A DNA stretch of 64,000 bases from Nocardioides faecalis (GTDB taxonomy: Bacteria; Actinomycetota; Actinomycetes; Propionibacteriales; Nocardioidaceae): contig NZ_CP074406.1 in the NCBI RefSeq assembly GCF_018388425.1, forward strand, positions 744,001 to 808,000. Direction: 5' to 3'. Shown here piece by piece: positions 25,743-35,217 of the stretch. Both the position numbers and the translations under genes were made by a program. The notes below the pieces were generated by a model. That model saw nothing but the letters and a program-made list of their open reading frames with translations. It was not told where the DNA came from and did not search any database. The stretch's first letter is position 1, and each line of letters begins with the position of its first letter.

Positions 25743-28700
25743 GTGAGCGACACCAAGCTGGGTTTCGACGGAGGGCTGAGCGACGCGCTGGTCGCGAGCC
25801 GAAGGTTCTTCACCCGCAACCAGGTCAGCGGTGATCTCCGCACCCTGACGGCCGAGGGAGGCCGCGAGGGCGACGTCTTCTACCGGGACCGGTGGAGCCA
25901 CGACAAGGTCGTGCGCAGCACGCACGGGGTCAACTGCACCGGGTCGTGCTCGTGGAAGGTCTACGTCAAGGACGGGATCATCACCTGGGAGGCGCAGCAG
26001 ACCGACTATCCCAGCACCGGCGCCGACCGACCCGAGTACGAGCCCCGCGGCTGTCCGCGGGGCGCGGCCTTCTCCTGGTACACCTACAGCCCCACCCGCG
26101 TTCGCTACCCCTATGTGCGGGGCGTGCTGCTGGAGATGTTCCGCGCCGCGGTGGCCGAGCACGGCGACCCGGTCGTGGCGTGGGCCTCGATCGTGCAGGA
26201 CCCCGAGAAGACCCGCGCCTACAAGGCGGCCCGGGGCAAGGGCGGGCTCGTCCGTGCCACCTGGGCGGAGGCCGCGGAGATGGTCGCCGCCGCCCACGTC
26301 TACACCGTCAAGCGCTGGGGCCCGGACCGCATCGCCGGCTTCTCGCCCATCCCGGCGATGTCACCGGTGTCCTTCGCCTCCGGCTCACGGTTCCTGGAGC
26401 TGATCGGCGCACCGATGCTCTCCTTCTACGACTGGTACGCCGACCTGCCCAACGCCTCGCCCCAGATGTTCGGTGACCAGACAGACGTCCCCGAGTCGGG
26501 GGACTGGTGGGATGCGGCCTACCTGGTCATGTGGGGGTCGAACGTCCCGCTGACCCGCACGCCGGACGCCCACTGGATGACCGAGGCCCGCTACCGGGGC
26601 CAGAAGGTCCTGGCGGTCGCGCCGGACTACGCCGACAACGTCAAGTTCGCCGACGAGTGGGTGAGCCCTGCGCCCGGCACCGACGGCGCGCTCGCGATGG
26701 GCATGGGCCACGTGGTGCTGCGCGAGTACTTCGTCGAGCGCCAGGTGCCCTTCTTCACCGACTACAACAAGAGCTACACCGACCTGCCCTACCTGATCAC
26801 CCTCGACGCGGGCACGGACGGCGCCTACCGGCCGGGCAAGTTCCTCGTCGCCGGCGACCTGGAGCACCCCGAGGGCGGCACCGAGAACACCATGTGGAAG
26901 CCGGCGGTGATGGACGCCGCCACCGGCCGGGTCCGCATCCCGAAGGGCTCGGTGGGACACCGCTACGGCGAGGAGGGCCTCGGCCAGTGGAACCTCGAGC
27001 GCGGCGACATCGACCCGTTGCTGACGCTCTATCCCGCTGCGGGCGCGGACAGTCTCCTCGAGGCGGTCGAGGTCGCGCTGCCCCGCTTCGACGACGCCGG
27101 CGGCAAGGTCCGCTTCGATCGCCGCGGCGTCCCGGTGGCCAGGGTCGGCGACCGGCTCGTCACCACCGTGCTCGACCTGCTGCTGGCGCAGTACGGCGTG
27201 TCCCGGCCCGGGCTGCCCGGCCAGTGGCCGCAGGGGTACGACGACCCGAGCGTGCCCGCCACCCCCGCGTGGCAGGAGCAGCACACCGGCGTGCCCGCCG
27301 CCCAGGTGACCCGCCTGGGGCGGGAGTGGGCGCAGAACGCGATCGACACCGAGGGCCGGGGCATGATCCTGCTCGGTGCCGGGGTGAACCACTGGTTCCA
27401 CTCCGACCAGATCTACCGCGCGATCCTGCTGCTCACCACGATCACCGGCACGCAGGGACGCAACGGCGGCGGCTGGGCGCACTACGTCGGTCAGGAGAAG
27501 GTCCGCCCGCTCACGGGCTTCCAGCACATGGCGTTCGCGCTCGACTGGCACCGGCCGCCGCGGCACATGAACCAGACGGCGTACTGGTACGTCAACACCA
27601 GCCAGTACCGCTACGACACCTTCTCCGCCGACGACCTCGACGCCGGCACCGGCATCTTCGCCGGGCGCAGCGTGATGGACCTGCTCGCCCAGTCCGTGCG
27701 CCTGGGCTGGACGCCGTCGTACCCGACGTTCGACCGCAGCAGCCTCAACCTCGCCGACGACGCCGCCGCGGCGGGGATGGAGGCCCCCGCCTACGTTGCG
27801 CAGCAGCTCAAGGAGGGCGCCCTCAAGTTCGCCGTGGAGGACCCCGAGCACGAGGACAACCACCCTCGGATCCTCAACCTGTGGCGCTCCAACCTGTTGG
27901 GCAGCTCGGCGAAGGGCAACGAGTACTTCCTGCGTCACCTGCTCGGCACCGACAGCGCGGCGCGGGCGAAGGAGGCTCCGCCGGACAAGCGCCCCACGTC
28001 GGTCCGCTGGGCCGAGGAGGCCCCCCAGGGCAAGCTCGACCTGCTGATGACGATCGACTTCCGGATGACCAGCAGCACGATGTTCAGCGACGTCGTCCTG
28101 CCCGCTGCCACCTGGTACGAGAAGCACGACCTCTCGACCACCGACATGCACCCGTTCGTGCACTCCTTCAACCCCGCCATCGCACCGCCGTGGGAGACCA
28201 AGTCCGACTGGGACGCGTGGAAGGCGATCGCGAAGAGGTTCAGCGAGCTCGCCGTCGACCACCTCGGGGTGCGCCGCGACGTCGTCGCCAAGCCGTTGTG
28301 GCACGACACCCCCGAGGCCATGTCCAGCGAGCACGGCGTCGTGAAGGACTGGCGCCTGGGGCGCGACCACCCGCAGGGCTGCGACCCGGTGCCGGGCCGC
28401 ACGATGCCGGTCATCGCCGTCGCCGAGCGCGACTACACCCAGGTCCACGAGAAGATGACCTCGATCGGGCCGCTGCTGGAGTCGGCCGGCATGGCCACCA
28501 AGGGCGTCGCCTTCCAGGCGCGCCGGGAGGTCGAGATCCTCCGCCACCGCAACGGCGTGACCCGCGGCGGGGCGGGCGACGGCCAGCCGAAGGTCGAGAC
28601 CGACGTGCAGATGGCCGACGCCATGCTGCACCTGGCCGGGGTGAGCAACGGCCACCTCGCCACCCAGGGCTTCCGGTTCCTCGAGAAGCGCACCGGCGTG

Positions 28701-29462
28701 CAGCTGCACGACCTCTCGGCCGAGCACGAGGGCAAGCAGATCACCTTCGCCGACACCCAGGTGGCACCCGTGCCCGTGATCACCTCGCCGGAGTGGTCGG
28801 GCTCGGAGTCCGGTGGGCGCCGCTACAGCCCGTTCACGATCAACATCGAGCGCCGCAAGCCCTTCCACACCCTCACCGGGCGTCAGCAGTTCTACGTCGA
28901 CCACGACTGGTTCATCGGCATGGGGGAGTCGCTGCCCGTCTACCGGCCCCCGCTCGACATGACCGCCCTCTTCGGGGAGGCGCCGGTCGGGGAGCAGAAC
29001 GAGCTCGGCGTCTCGGTGCGCTACCTGACGCCGCACAACAAGTGGTCGATCCACAGCGAGTACCAGGACAACCTCTTCATGCTCTCGCTCTCGCGCGGCG
29101 GGCAGGCGGTGTGGATGTCCGACCGCGACGCGGCCAAGGTCGGCATCCGCGACAACGACTGGATCGAGATGGTCAACCGCAACGGCGTCGTCGCGGCCCG
29201 CGCGATCGTCAGCCACCGGATGCCGGAGGGCACGGTCTACATGCACCACGCGCAGGACCGGCTCATCGACGTGCCGCGGACCGAGCGCGACGGCAAGCGC
29301 GGCGGCATCCACAACAGCCTCACGAGGATCCTGATGAAGCCCAACCACATCGTCGGCGGGTACGCCCAGCTGGCCTACGCGTTCAACTACATCGGCCCCA
29401 TCGGCGACAACCGCGACGAGGTCACGATGATCCGCAAGCGCCGGACGGAGGTGACGTACTGA
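25743..29462 (+). CDS. narG: Respiratory nitrate reductase, alpha subunit
   Basis: This 1,239-residue Mo-bisMGD catalytic subunit reduces nitrate to nitrite on the cytoplasmic face. The N-terminal FS0 ligands are visible as HGVNCTGSCSWK with the later PRGCPRG (His-Cys-Cys-Cys pattern). The Mo-ligand Asp region is TDVPESGDWWDAAYLVMWGSN. Conserved Mo-cofactor stretches include MFSDVVLPAATWYEKHDL and QFYVDHDWFIGMGE. The length matches NarG. GTG 25743, after GGGGGAAG, matches the known N-terminus. It starts the narGHJI operon and overlaps narH by one base. The two-residue start context and operon support membrane-bound Nar rather than assimilatory NasA. Confidence 0.97.
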   Translation: MSDTKLGFDGGLSDALVASRRFFTRNQVSGDLRTLTAEGGREGDVFYRDRWSHDKVVRSTHGVNCTGSCSWKVYVKDGIITWEAQQTDYPSTGADRPEYEPRGCPRGAAFSWYTYSPTRVRYPYVRGVLLEMFRAAVAEHGDPVVAWASIVQDPEKTRAYKAARGKGGLVRATWAEAAEMVAAAHVYTVKRWGPDRIAGFSPIPAMSPVSFASGSRFLELIGAPMLSFYDWYADLPNASPQMFGDQTDVPESGDWWDAAYLVMWGSNVPLTRTPDAHWMTEARYRGQKVLAVAPDYADNVKFADEWVSPAPGTDGALAMGMGHVVLREYFVERQVPFFTDYNKSYTDLPYLITLDAGTDGAYRPGKFLVAGDLEHPEGGTENTMWKPAVMDAATGRVRIPKGSVGHRYGEEGLGQWNLERGDIDPLLTLYPAAGADSLLEAVEVALPRFDDAGGKVRFDRRGVPVARVGDRLVTTVLDLLLAQYGVSRPGLPGQWPQGYDDPSVPATPAWQEQHTGVPAAQVTRLGREWAQNAIDTEGRGMILLGAGVNHWFHSDQIYRAILLLTTITGTQGRNGGGWAHYVGQEKVRPLTGFQHMAFALDWHRPPRHMNQTAYWYVNTSQYRYDTFSADDLDAGTGIFAGRSVMDLLAQSVRLGWTPSYPTFDRSSLNLADDAAAAGMEAPAYVAQQLKEGALKFAVEDPEHEDNHPRILNLWRSNLLGSSAKGNEYFLRHLLGTDSAARAKEAPPDKRPTSVRWAEEAPQGKLDLLMTIDFRMTSSTMFSDVVLPAATWYEKHDLSTTDMHPFVHSFNPAIAPPWETKSDWDAWKAIAKRFSELAVDHLGVRRDVVAKPLWHDTPEAMSSEHGVVKDWRLGRDHPQGCDPVPGRTMPVIAVAERDYTQVHEKMTSIGPLLESAGMATKGVAFQARREVEILRHRNGVTRGGAGDGQPKVETDVQMADAMLHLAGVSNGHLATQGFRFLEKRTGVQLHDLSAEHEGKQITFADTQVAPVPVITSPEWSGSESGGRRYSPFTINIERRKPFHTLTGRQQFYVDHDWFIGMGESLPVYRPPLDMTALFGEAPVGEQNELGVSVRYLTPHNKWSIHSEYQDNLFMLSLSRGGQAVWMSDRDAAKVGIRDNDWIEMVNRNGVVAARAIVSHRMPEGTVYMHHAQDRLIDVPRTERDGKRGGIHNSLTRILMKPNHIVGGYAQLAYAFNYIGPIGDNRDEVTMIRKRRTEVTY

Positions 29463-31117
29463 TGCGCGTCATGGGCCAGATGGCGATGGTGATGAACCTC
29501 GACAAGTGCATCGGGTGCCACACCTGCTCGGTGACCTGCAAGCAGGCGTGGACCAACCGCACCGGCATGGAGTACGTGTGGTTCAACAACGTCGAGACCC
29601 GGCCCGGGCTGGGCTACCCCCGCACGTACGAGGACCAGGAGGAGTGGCGGGGCGGCTGGGTGCGCCGGCGCGACGGCAGGATCGCGCTGCGGGCCGGCGG
29701 GCGGTTCAAGAAGCTGCTGACGATCTTCTCCAACCCCAAGCTGCCCTCCATCGAGGACTACTACGAGCCCTGGACCTACGACTACGACACCCTGGTCGGC
29801 TCGCCGCAGTCCGACACCTTCCCGGTGGCGCGGCCGAAGAGCCTGCTCACGGGCGAGAACATGAACGTCGAGTGGTCGGCGAACTGGGACGACGACCTCG
29901 GCGGCTCCCACGAGAATGCGGCCCGCGACCCGATGCTGGCGGGCATCGAGGAGAAGGTGAGGCTGGAGTTCGAGCAGACCTTCATGTTCTACCTGCCCCG
30001 CATCTGCGAGCACTGTCTCAACCCGTCCTGCGCGGCCTCGTGCCCCTCCGGCGCGATCTACAAGCGGTCCGAGGACGGCATCGTGCTGGTCGACCAGGAC
30101 CGCTGCCGCGGCTGGCGGATGTGCGTCTCGGGCTGTCCCTACAAGAAGGTCTACTTCAACCACAAGACCGGCAAGGCCGAGAAGTGCACCTTCTGCTACC
30201 CCCGGGTCGAGGTCGGGATCCCGACCGTCTGTTCGGAGACCTGCGTGGGCCGGCTGCGCTACATCGGCCTGGTGCTCTACGACGCCGACCGGGTCCTCGA
30301 GGCCGCCAGCGTCGAGGACGAGCACGAGCTCTACCAGGCCCAGCGCTCCTGCTTCCTCGACCCGCACGACCCGGCGGTGCAGCGCGCCGCCGCCGAGGCG
30401 GGCATCCCGACGGACTGGGTGGAGGCGGCCAAGTCGTCCCCGGTGTGGCGGCTGATCCACGACTACGAGGTCGCGCTGCCCCTGCACCCGGAGTACCGCA
30501 CCATGCCGATGGTCTGGTACATCCCGCCGCTGTCGCCGGTGGTCGACGCGGTGCGCGACACCGGCGAGGACGCCGAGGACCGGGGCAACCTCTTCGCGGC
30601 CATCGACACCCTGCGCATCCCCGTGGAGTACCTCGCCAACCTGTTCACGGCCGGGGACACCGCGCCGGTCGATGCGGTGCTGCGCAAGCTTGCGGCGATG
30701 CGCTCCTACATGCGCGACCTCAACCTCGGCCGCGACGCCGACGAGTCCATTCCCGCTGCGGTCGGCATGAGCGGGGAGGAGATGTACGAGATGTTCCGCC
30801 TGCTGGCCATCGCCAAGTACGACGAGCGCTACGTCATCCCGACGGCGCACGTCGAGCAGGCGCACGCGTTGGAGGAGCTGGCCACCGACTGCCCGGTCTC
30901 CGACTACGGCGGCGGGCAGAACGACCTCTTCGGTGAGGGGTCGGGCTACCCGACCCCGGTCTCCGTGGAGAACTTCCGGATGCTCCAGGAACGCCAGACC
31001 AGCGACACGCTGGCCAGCCCGGCGGACAAGAGCAGCCGGGTCAACCTGCTCAGCTGGGACGGCAAGGGGCTGCCTGACGGGCTCTTCCCGGCCCGGCGCG
31101 ACGACGGGGACCAGTGA
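29462..31117 (+). CDS. narH: Respiratory nitrate reductase, beta subunit
   Basis: The 551-residue electron-transfer subunit carries four Fe-S clusters. Visible groups are CIGCHTCSVTCKQAW, CEHCLNPSCAASCPSGAI, CRGWRMCVSGCPYKK (Trp replacing one Cys, the mark of the [3Fe-4S] cluster in NarH) and CTFCYPR...CSETCVGR. It passes electrons from NarI haems to NarG. Start and stop overlap narG and narJ as TGATG and TGATG, indicating tight translational coupling. Confidence 0.97.
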   Translation: MRVMGQMAMVMNLDKCIGCHTCSVTCKQAWTNRTGMEYVWFNNVETRPGLGYPRTYEDQEEWRGGWVRRRDGRIALRAGGRFKKLLTIFSNPKLPSIEDYYEPWTYDYDTLVGSPQSDTFPVARPKSLLTGENMNVEWSANWDDDLGGSHENAARDPMLAGIEEKVRLEFEQTFMFYLPRICEHCLNPSCAASCPSGAIYKRSEDGIVLVDQDRCRGWRMCVSGCPYKKVYFNHKTGKAEKCTFCYPRVEVGIPTVCSETCVGRLRYIGLVLYDADRVLEAASVEDEHELYQAQRSCFLDPHDPAVQRAAAEAGIPTDWVEAAKSSPVWRLIHDYEVALPLHPEYRTMPMVWYIPPLSPVVDAVRDTGEDAEDRGNLFAAIDTLRIPVEYLANLFTAGDTAPVDAVLRKLAAMRSYMRDLNLGRDADESIPAAVGMSGEEMYEMFRLLAIAKYDERYVIPTAHVEQAHALEELATDCPVSDYGGGQNDLFGEGSGYPTPVSVENFRMLQERQTSDTLASPADKSSRVNLLSWDGKGLPDGLFPARRDDGDQ

Positions 31118-31842
31118 TGCTCGGCCGCAACCGCAAGGCATCCCGGGAACGGGACGTGCGCGCGGTCTGGGCGGTCTGCTCCGCCCTGCTGGACTACCCG
31201 ACCCCCGAGCTGCTCGCCGGCCTCGACGACCTCGAGCGGCTCGTGCCCGGCAACAGCGACCTCGCCGCGCTGGCCGCGCACCTGCGTGCCCACCCGCTGC
31301 GCGCCGTGCAGGAGGAGTACGTCGCCACCTTCGACCACACCCGCAAGTGCGCGCTCTACCTCACCTACTTCGCCTACGGCGACACGCGCCGGCGCGGCGC
31401 GGCGCTGGTGCGGTTCAAGGAGACCTACCGGGCCGGCGGGGTGGAGTGGGACGAGGCCACCGGCGAGCTGCCGGACCACCTGTGCGCGGTGCTGCAGTTC
31501 GGCGCCACCGTGGACACCGCGCTCGCTGCCGGGCTGCTCGCCGAGCACCGCGCCGGCGTGGAGATGCTGCGGCTCGCGCTCGCCGGCTGGCGCAACGACG
31601 ACGGCAGCACCGGCTCCCCGTGGTCCGGCGCCCTGGTCGCGCTGTGCGACACCCTGCCCGACCTGCACGGCGATGAGGCGGACGCCGTACGACGCCTCGT
31701 CGAGCAGGGGCCGCCGGCCGAGGAGGTCGGCCTGGCCGGCTACGGCGCCGACCCCGCACTCACCGGCACCGGCGGCACCGCCGCGGGCCCATCGACCGGG
31801 CCGGCGTTGATCGCTCCCGCCACCATCCCTGTGAGGAGCTGA
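31117..31842 (+). CDS. narJ: Nitrate reductase molybdenum cofactor assembly chaperone NarJ
   Basis: The 241-residue helical protein of the TorD/NarJ chaperone group contains LLDYPTPELL near the N-terminus, the conserved YVATFDHTRKCALYLTYFAYGDTRRRG at about 67-92 and the LPDHLCAVLQF motif near 116. NarJ holds apo-NarGH until the Mo cofactor is inserted and prevents premature membrane attachment. The C-terminus (about 30 residues, Gly/Ala/Pro/Thr) looks disordered. The ATG at 31117 overlaps the narH stop. Confidence 0.94.
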   Translation: MLGRNRKASRERDVRAVWAVCSALLDYPTPELLAGLDDLERLVPGNSDLAALAAHLRAHPLRAVQEEYVATFDHTRKCALYLTYFAYGDTRRRGAALVRFKETYRAGGVEWDEATGELPDHLCAVLQFGATVDTALAAGLLAEHRAGVEMLRLALAGWRNDDGSTGSPWSGALVALCDTLPDLHGDEADAVRRLVEQGPPAEEVGLAGYGADPALTGTGGTAAGPSTGPALIAPATIPVRS

Positions 31843-31845
31843 GAC

Positions 31846-32574
31846 GTGGACACGTTCTTGTGGATCATCGTCCCGTACATCTGTCTCGCCGTCTTCGTGC
31901 TCGGCCACGTCTGGCGCTACCGCTACGACAAGTTCGGCTGGACCACCCGCTCCTCCCAGCTCTACGAGGACCGGCTGCTGCGGCTGGGCTCCCCGCTGTT
32001 CCACTTCGGGATGCTGGGCGTGGTCGGGGGCCACATCATCGGGCTGCTCGTCCCGCGGTCGTGGACCGAGGCCATCGGCATCAACGACCACGCCTACCAC
32101 TACATCGCCGTGGTGGGCGGCCTGCTGGCCGGCATCGCGACGGTCGTGGGGATGGTCATCCTGATCTACCGCCGGCGCACGGTCGGACCGGTCTTCTCCG
32201 CCACCACCACGATGGACAAGGTGATGTACGCCTTCCTCGCCGCCGCGATCCTGCTGGGGATGTGGAACACCATCGCGGGATCGATCTTCACCCTCGGCGG
32301 GGACTACAACTACCGCGAGGGGGTGTCGGTCTGGTACCGCTCCTTCCTCGCCTTCCAGCCCGACGCGAGCCTGATGGGCCGCGCCCCGATCGGGTTCCAG
32401 CTGCACGCCCTGGTCGCCTTCGCGCTCTTCGCGCTGTGGCCCTTCACCCGTCTGGTGCACGTCTTCAGCGCACCGCTCGGCTACGTGACACGGCCCTATA
32501 TCGTCTACCGCAGCCGCGAAGACGGCATGGGCACCCGGCCCCCGCGCCGCGGTTGGGAGCGGGTCGGGCGATGA
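31846..32574 (+). CDS. narI: Respiratory nitrate reductase, gamma subunit (cytochrome b)
   Basis: The 242-residue integral membrane protein has five hydrophobic segments and the haem-ligating histidines of NarI (SPLFHFGMLGVVGGHIIGL near 53-66, and FQLHALVAFALF with TRLVHVFSAPLGY near the C-terminus). It takes electrons from menaquinol and anchors NarGH. The GTG start follows GAGGAG. The usual PRRGW/TRPY motif ends the protein. The next gene encodes a cupin. Confidence 0.96.
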   Translation: MDTFLWIIVPYICLAVFVLGHVWRYRYDKFGWTTRSSQLYEDRLLRLGSPLFHFGMLGVVGGHIIGLLVPRSWTEAIGINDHAYHYIAVVGGLLAGIATVVGMVILIYRRRTVGPVFSATTTMDKVMYAFLAAAILLGMWNTIAGSIFTLGGDYNYREGVSVWYRSFLAFQPDASLMGRAPIGFQLHALVAFALFALWPFTRLVHVFSAPLGYVTRPYIVYRSREDGMGTRPPRRGWERVGR

Positions 32575-32609
32575 GCCGCCGACCGGCGGCGAACGGACAG
32601 GAGACGCAG

Positions 32610-32936
32610 ATGGACAGCACGTCGTTGACCACGCTCGCGGCCGCGCAGCTCGAGAAGGCACGTGAGGCGTCCAGCGGCCGTGCCTCGGTCACGGTGTACG
32701 GCGGGCAGGAGCACCGGCTGCGCCAGACCCTGATCGCGTTGCGCGAGGGCGAGCGGCTCGGCGAGCACGACGCCCCGGAGGAGGCGACGCTCCAGGTCCT
32801 GCAGGGAGAGGTGGCGCTCCACGCCGGCACCGACACCTGGCGCGGAGGTGCGGGGGACCACCTGGTGATCCCGCCCCAACGCCACGACCTCGAGGCGCTC
32901 AGTGACGCGGCGGTGCTGCTCACCGTGGCCACCTGA
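32610..32936 (+). CDS. Cupin-domain protein linked to the nar operon
   Basis: The 108-residue single-domain cupin has the conserved Gly/His pattern EHRLRQTLIALREGERLGEHDAPEEATLQVLQGEVALHAG spread across motif 1 and GGAGDHLVIPPQRHDLEALSDA as motif 2. Several metal ligands are His, so a metal-binding or sensor fold is plausible; its role is unknown. An ATG at 32571 overlapping the narI stop is possible, but ATG 32610 has AGGAG seven bases upstream and is preferred. It is probably co-transcribed with narGHJI. Confidence 0.75.
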   Translation: MDSTSLTTLAAAQLEKAREASSGRASVTVYGGQEHRLRQTLIALREGERLGEHDAPEEATLQVLQGEVALHAGTDTWRGGAGDHLVIPPQRHDLEALSDAAVLLTVAT

Positions 32937-33100
32937 CGCTTCCCGGTAGCCAGCGCCGCTCTTCAGCGCCCTTCTTCAGCGTCGTTCCCCGCCGCCGGGG
33001 CAGTTTCGCCGAACCCGCCATGTGCCGTTGCGCCAGCCAGTAGCGTGCGCTCAGCTCTCGGGACACCGGCGGCACTCGGGCCGCGCACGAAGGGAAACAC

Positions 33101-35140
33101 ATGCGCGCACGGAAGTTCCTGCTGGCGGGGGCGGTGACGGCGATGGCCGTCGGCCTCTCCGCGGCCCCGGTGATGACACCGGTGGCACACGCGACGACCG
33201 AGGGCAGCTTCAACGTCCTCGTCCGCAGCACCGAGTCGGGCGACGCGTTGAGCGGCGCCAAGGTCCAGCTCTACAGCGCCAGCACCGGTGCGGCGGTCCA
33301 GGCCGCCGCGACCACCGACGGTGACGGACAGGCCACCATCGCCGGTCTCTCCGACGGCCGGTACACCGCGAAGGTGTCCGGCACGGGCTACTTCGAGGAG
33401 TACACCCGCGTCGCGACCATCGGCGACGGCTCCGAGTACACCTACGAGTACGTCTATCTCGACCCGATCACGCCGGTGCAGACCGCCAAGCTCCGCGGCA
33501 AGGTCACCGTCGACGGCACCGAGGGCCGCTACCCCACGATCTACCTCTACCCCGGCACGGCCACCCAGCAGCAGGTCGACAACTGGGAGGTCGACTACGT
33601 CTACGCCAGCGGACAGCGCAACGGGCTCTGGGGCCGGGTGCTGGCGGCGGGCAGCTACAAGGTCCGCGCCTGCAGCGAGGACGCCGACTACAACCGCTCC
33701 GGCTGCGCGTGGGTGGGTGGCGCCACCGCGGACTCCGCCACGGTGATCACGGTGGCGGCCAACCAGACCAAGGTCGTCCCGGACCTGGACATCGTCACCG
33801 GTGCACCCGCGGCGAGCAGCCGCGTGACCGGAAAGGTCATCGGTGCCGGCGGTGCCGGCATCGTCGGCGTCCGTGTCTACCTCTACGGTCCCGACGCCAC
33901 GGACATCTGGGACTACGTCTCGTCCACCTCCACCGACAGCCTGGGCGTCTACTCCTTCCGCGACGACGATGTGCCGGCCGGCAGCTACCGCCTGCGCTTC
34001 GACGACTCCCGCGGCGAGTATGTCGGCGAGTTCCACAACGACGTACCCCTGTCCGTCGACGACCCGGCCACCTGGGAAGACGATTCGTACCTGATCCCGG
34101 CCGGGGCCGGCACCGTCACGGTTCCGGCGACGGGTGCGGTCACGGCCAACGCCAGCCTCGCCAAGGCGCCCGTCCCGCCCGCGACCTCCGGCCTGTCCGG
34201 CCGGCTCGTCAACGACGCGGGCTCCGGGGTCGCCGGCTATGTCGAGATCTACGACGCGCGCGGCAGCCACACCTTCTCCGTGAGCACGCGACGCGACGGC
34301 ACCTTCAGCGTGCCCGCCGACCAGCTGGCGCCGGGCGGGTACCGGCTGTGGGCCGAGGGCGACGGCGTGGTCGGTTCCTGGAACGGCGGTGCCCCCGTCC
34401 AGGCGAAGGCTCCGCTGGTGACGGTCCCGGTGGTCGGTGTGGCGAACATCGGCGCGCTCAGGCTGCAGCGCTACGGCGCGATCGGCGGCACGGTGGCCCT
34501 GACGGCCAACGCCGCCGGTGACCTGGCCTCGTCCAGGGTCGTCGTCTACGACGCCGACGGGGAGGAGTACTCCTCGTGGAGCACCGACAGCAACGGCAGC
34601 TACACCGCTGACGAGCTGGCGCCGGGCACCTACTACGTGCGTGCCGAGGGCTCGCGCTCCTCGCTGTTCGACCACGACGTCGAGCTGCCCTACATCCCGC
34701 AGTACTGGGCAGGTCGGTACACCCTGTCCTCCGCGACCCCGGTCGTGGTGCGCCCCGGTGCCACCACGGCGCGGATCAACTTCACGCTGAGCAACCGGCT
34801 CAGCGCGGTCACGGCGCCGAGCATCACGGGCAGCCCGACGCTGGGCAAGGTGCTCACCGCGAGGGCCGGCACGTGGACCCGGGCCAAGGACGTGGTGTTC
34901 ACCTACCAGTGGAAGCGCGGCGGCAAGGTCGTCGGCACCGGCGCCGCCTACAAGGTGGCCAAGGCCGACCAGGGCGCCAGCCTGACCGTCACGGTCACGG
35001 CCACCGACCGTCGGGGCAGCTACGTCACCGGCGCCGCGGTGAGCAAGGCCGTCAAGGTGGCCAAGCCGCCGAAGAAGAAGGTCAAGAAGAAGGCCAAGAA
35101 GAAGACGAAGAAGAAGGCCAAGAAGGCGAAGAAGAAGTAG
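33101..35140 (+). CDS. Secreted multi-domain protein with Cna-B/carboxypeptidase-regulatory-like repeats and a polylysine tail
   Basis: The 679-residue exported protein begins with a signal peptide (MRARKFLLAGAVTAMAVGL, probable cleavage after AHA at about residue 31). Beta-sandwich repeats follow, each holding a variant of the pattern DG.Y....L.AG.Y.VR (for example DGRYTAKVSG, DDVPAGSYRLRF, ELAPGTYYVRAEG) typical of Cna-B or carboxypeptidase-regulatory domains. An Ig-like domain near residue 570-640 (LTARAGTWTRAKDVVFTYQWKRGG) comes next. The last 25 or so residues are almost pure Lys with Ala/Thr. No LPXTG motif or membrane anchor follows, so retention would have to be electrostatic, to teichoic acids, nucleic acid or surfaces. 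Function unknown. Confidence 0.75.
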   Translation: MRARKFLLAGAVTAMAVGLSAAPVMTPVAHATTEGSFNVLVRSTESGDALSGAKVQLYSASTGAAVQAAATTDGDGQATIAGLSDGRYTAKVSGTGYFEEYTRVATIGDGSEYTYEYVYLDPITPVQTAKLRGKVTVDGTEGRYPTIYLYPGTATQQQVDNWEVDYVYASGQRNGLWGRVLAAGSYKVRACSEDADYNRSGCAWVGGATADSATVITVAANQTKVVPDLDIVTGAPAASSRVTGKVIGAGGAGIVGVRVYLYGPDATDIWDYVSSTSTDSLGVYSFRDDDVPAGSYRLRFDDSRGEYVGEFHNDVPLSVDDPATWEDDSYLIPAGAGTVTVPATGAVTANASLAKAPVPPATSGLSGRLVNDAGSGVAGYVEIYDARGSHTFSVSTRRDGTFSVPADQLAPGGYRLWAEGDGVVGSWNGGAPVQAKAPLVTVPVVGVANIGALRLQRYGAIGGTVALTANAAGDLASSRVVVYDADGEEYSSWSTDSNGSYTADELAPGTYYVRAEGSRSSLFDHDVELPYIPQYWAGRYTLSSATPVVVRPGATTARINFTLSNRLSAVTAPSITGSPTLGKVLTARAGTWTRAKDVVFTYQWKRGGKVVGTGAAYKVAKADQGASLTVTVTATDRRGSYVTGAAVSKAVKVAKPPKKKVKKKAKKKTKKKAKKAKKK

Positions 35141-35166
35141 GTCCTTCGCCGATCAGGACGGGTGCA

Positions 35167-35189
35167 GCCGCAGCGGGTGCCGCTGCGGC
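35167..35189 (+). terminator. Hairpin after the secreted repeat protein
   Basis: GCCGCAGCG (35167-35175) pairs with CGCTGCGGC (35181-35189) around GGTGC, 26 bp after the stop of the Lys-tailed protein. It has no real T-tract. Confidence 0.6.
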
Positions 35190-35217
35190 TGGACCTCTTC
35201 TGCGGCAGGCTGGGGAC

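Noticed and set aside
26385..29348. 987-codon open frame on the minus strand opposite narG
   Set aside because: It is a GC-rich antisense shadow: the protein is low-complexity Val/Gly/Arg/Asp-rich with no domain, and the plus-strand narG is unmistakable.
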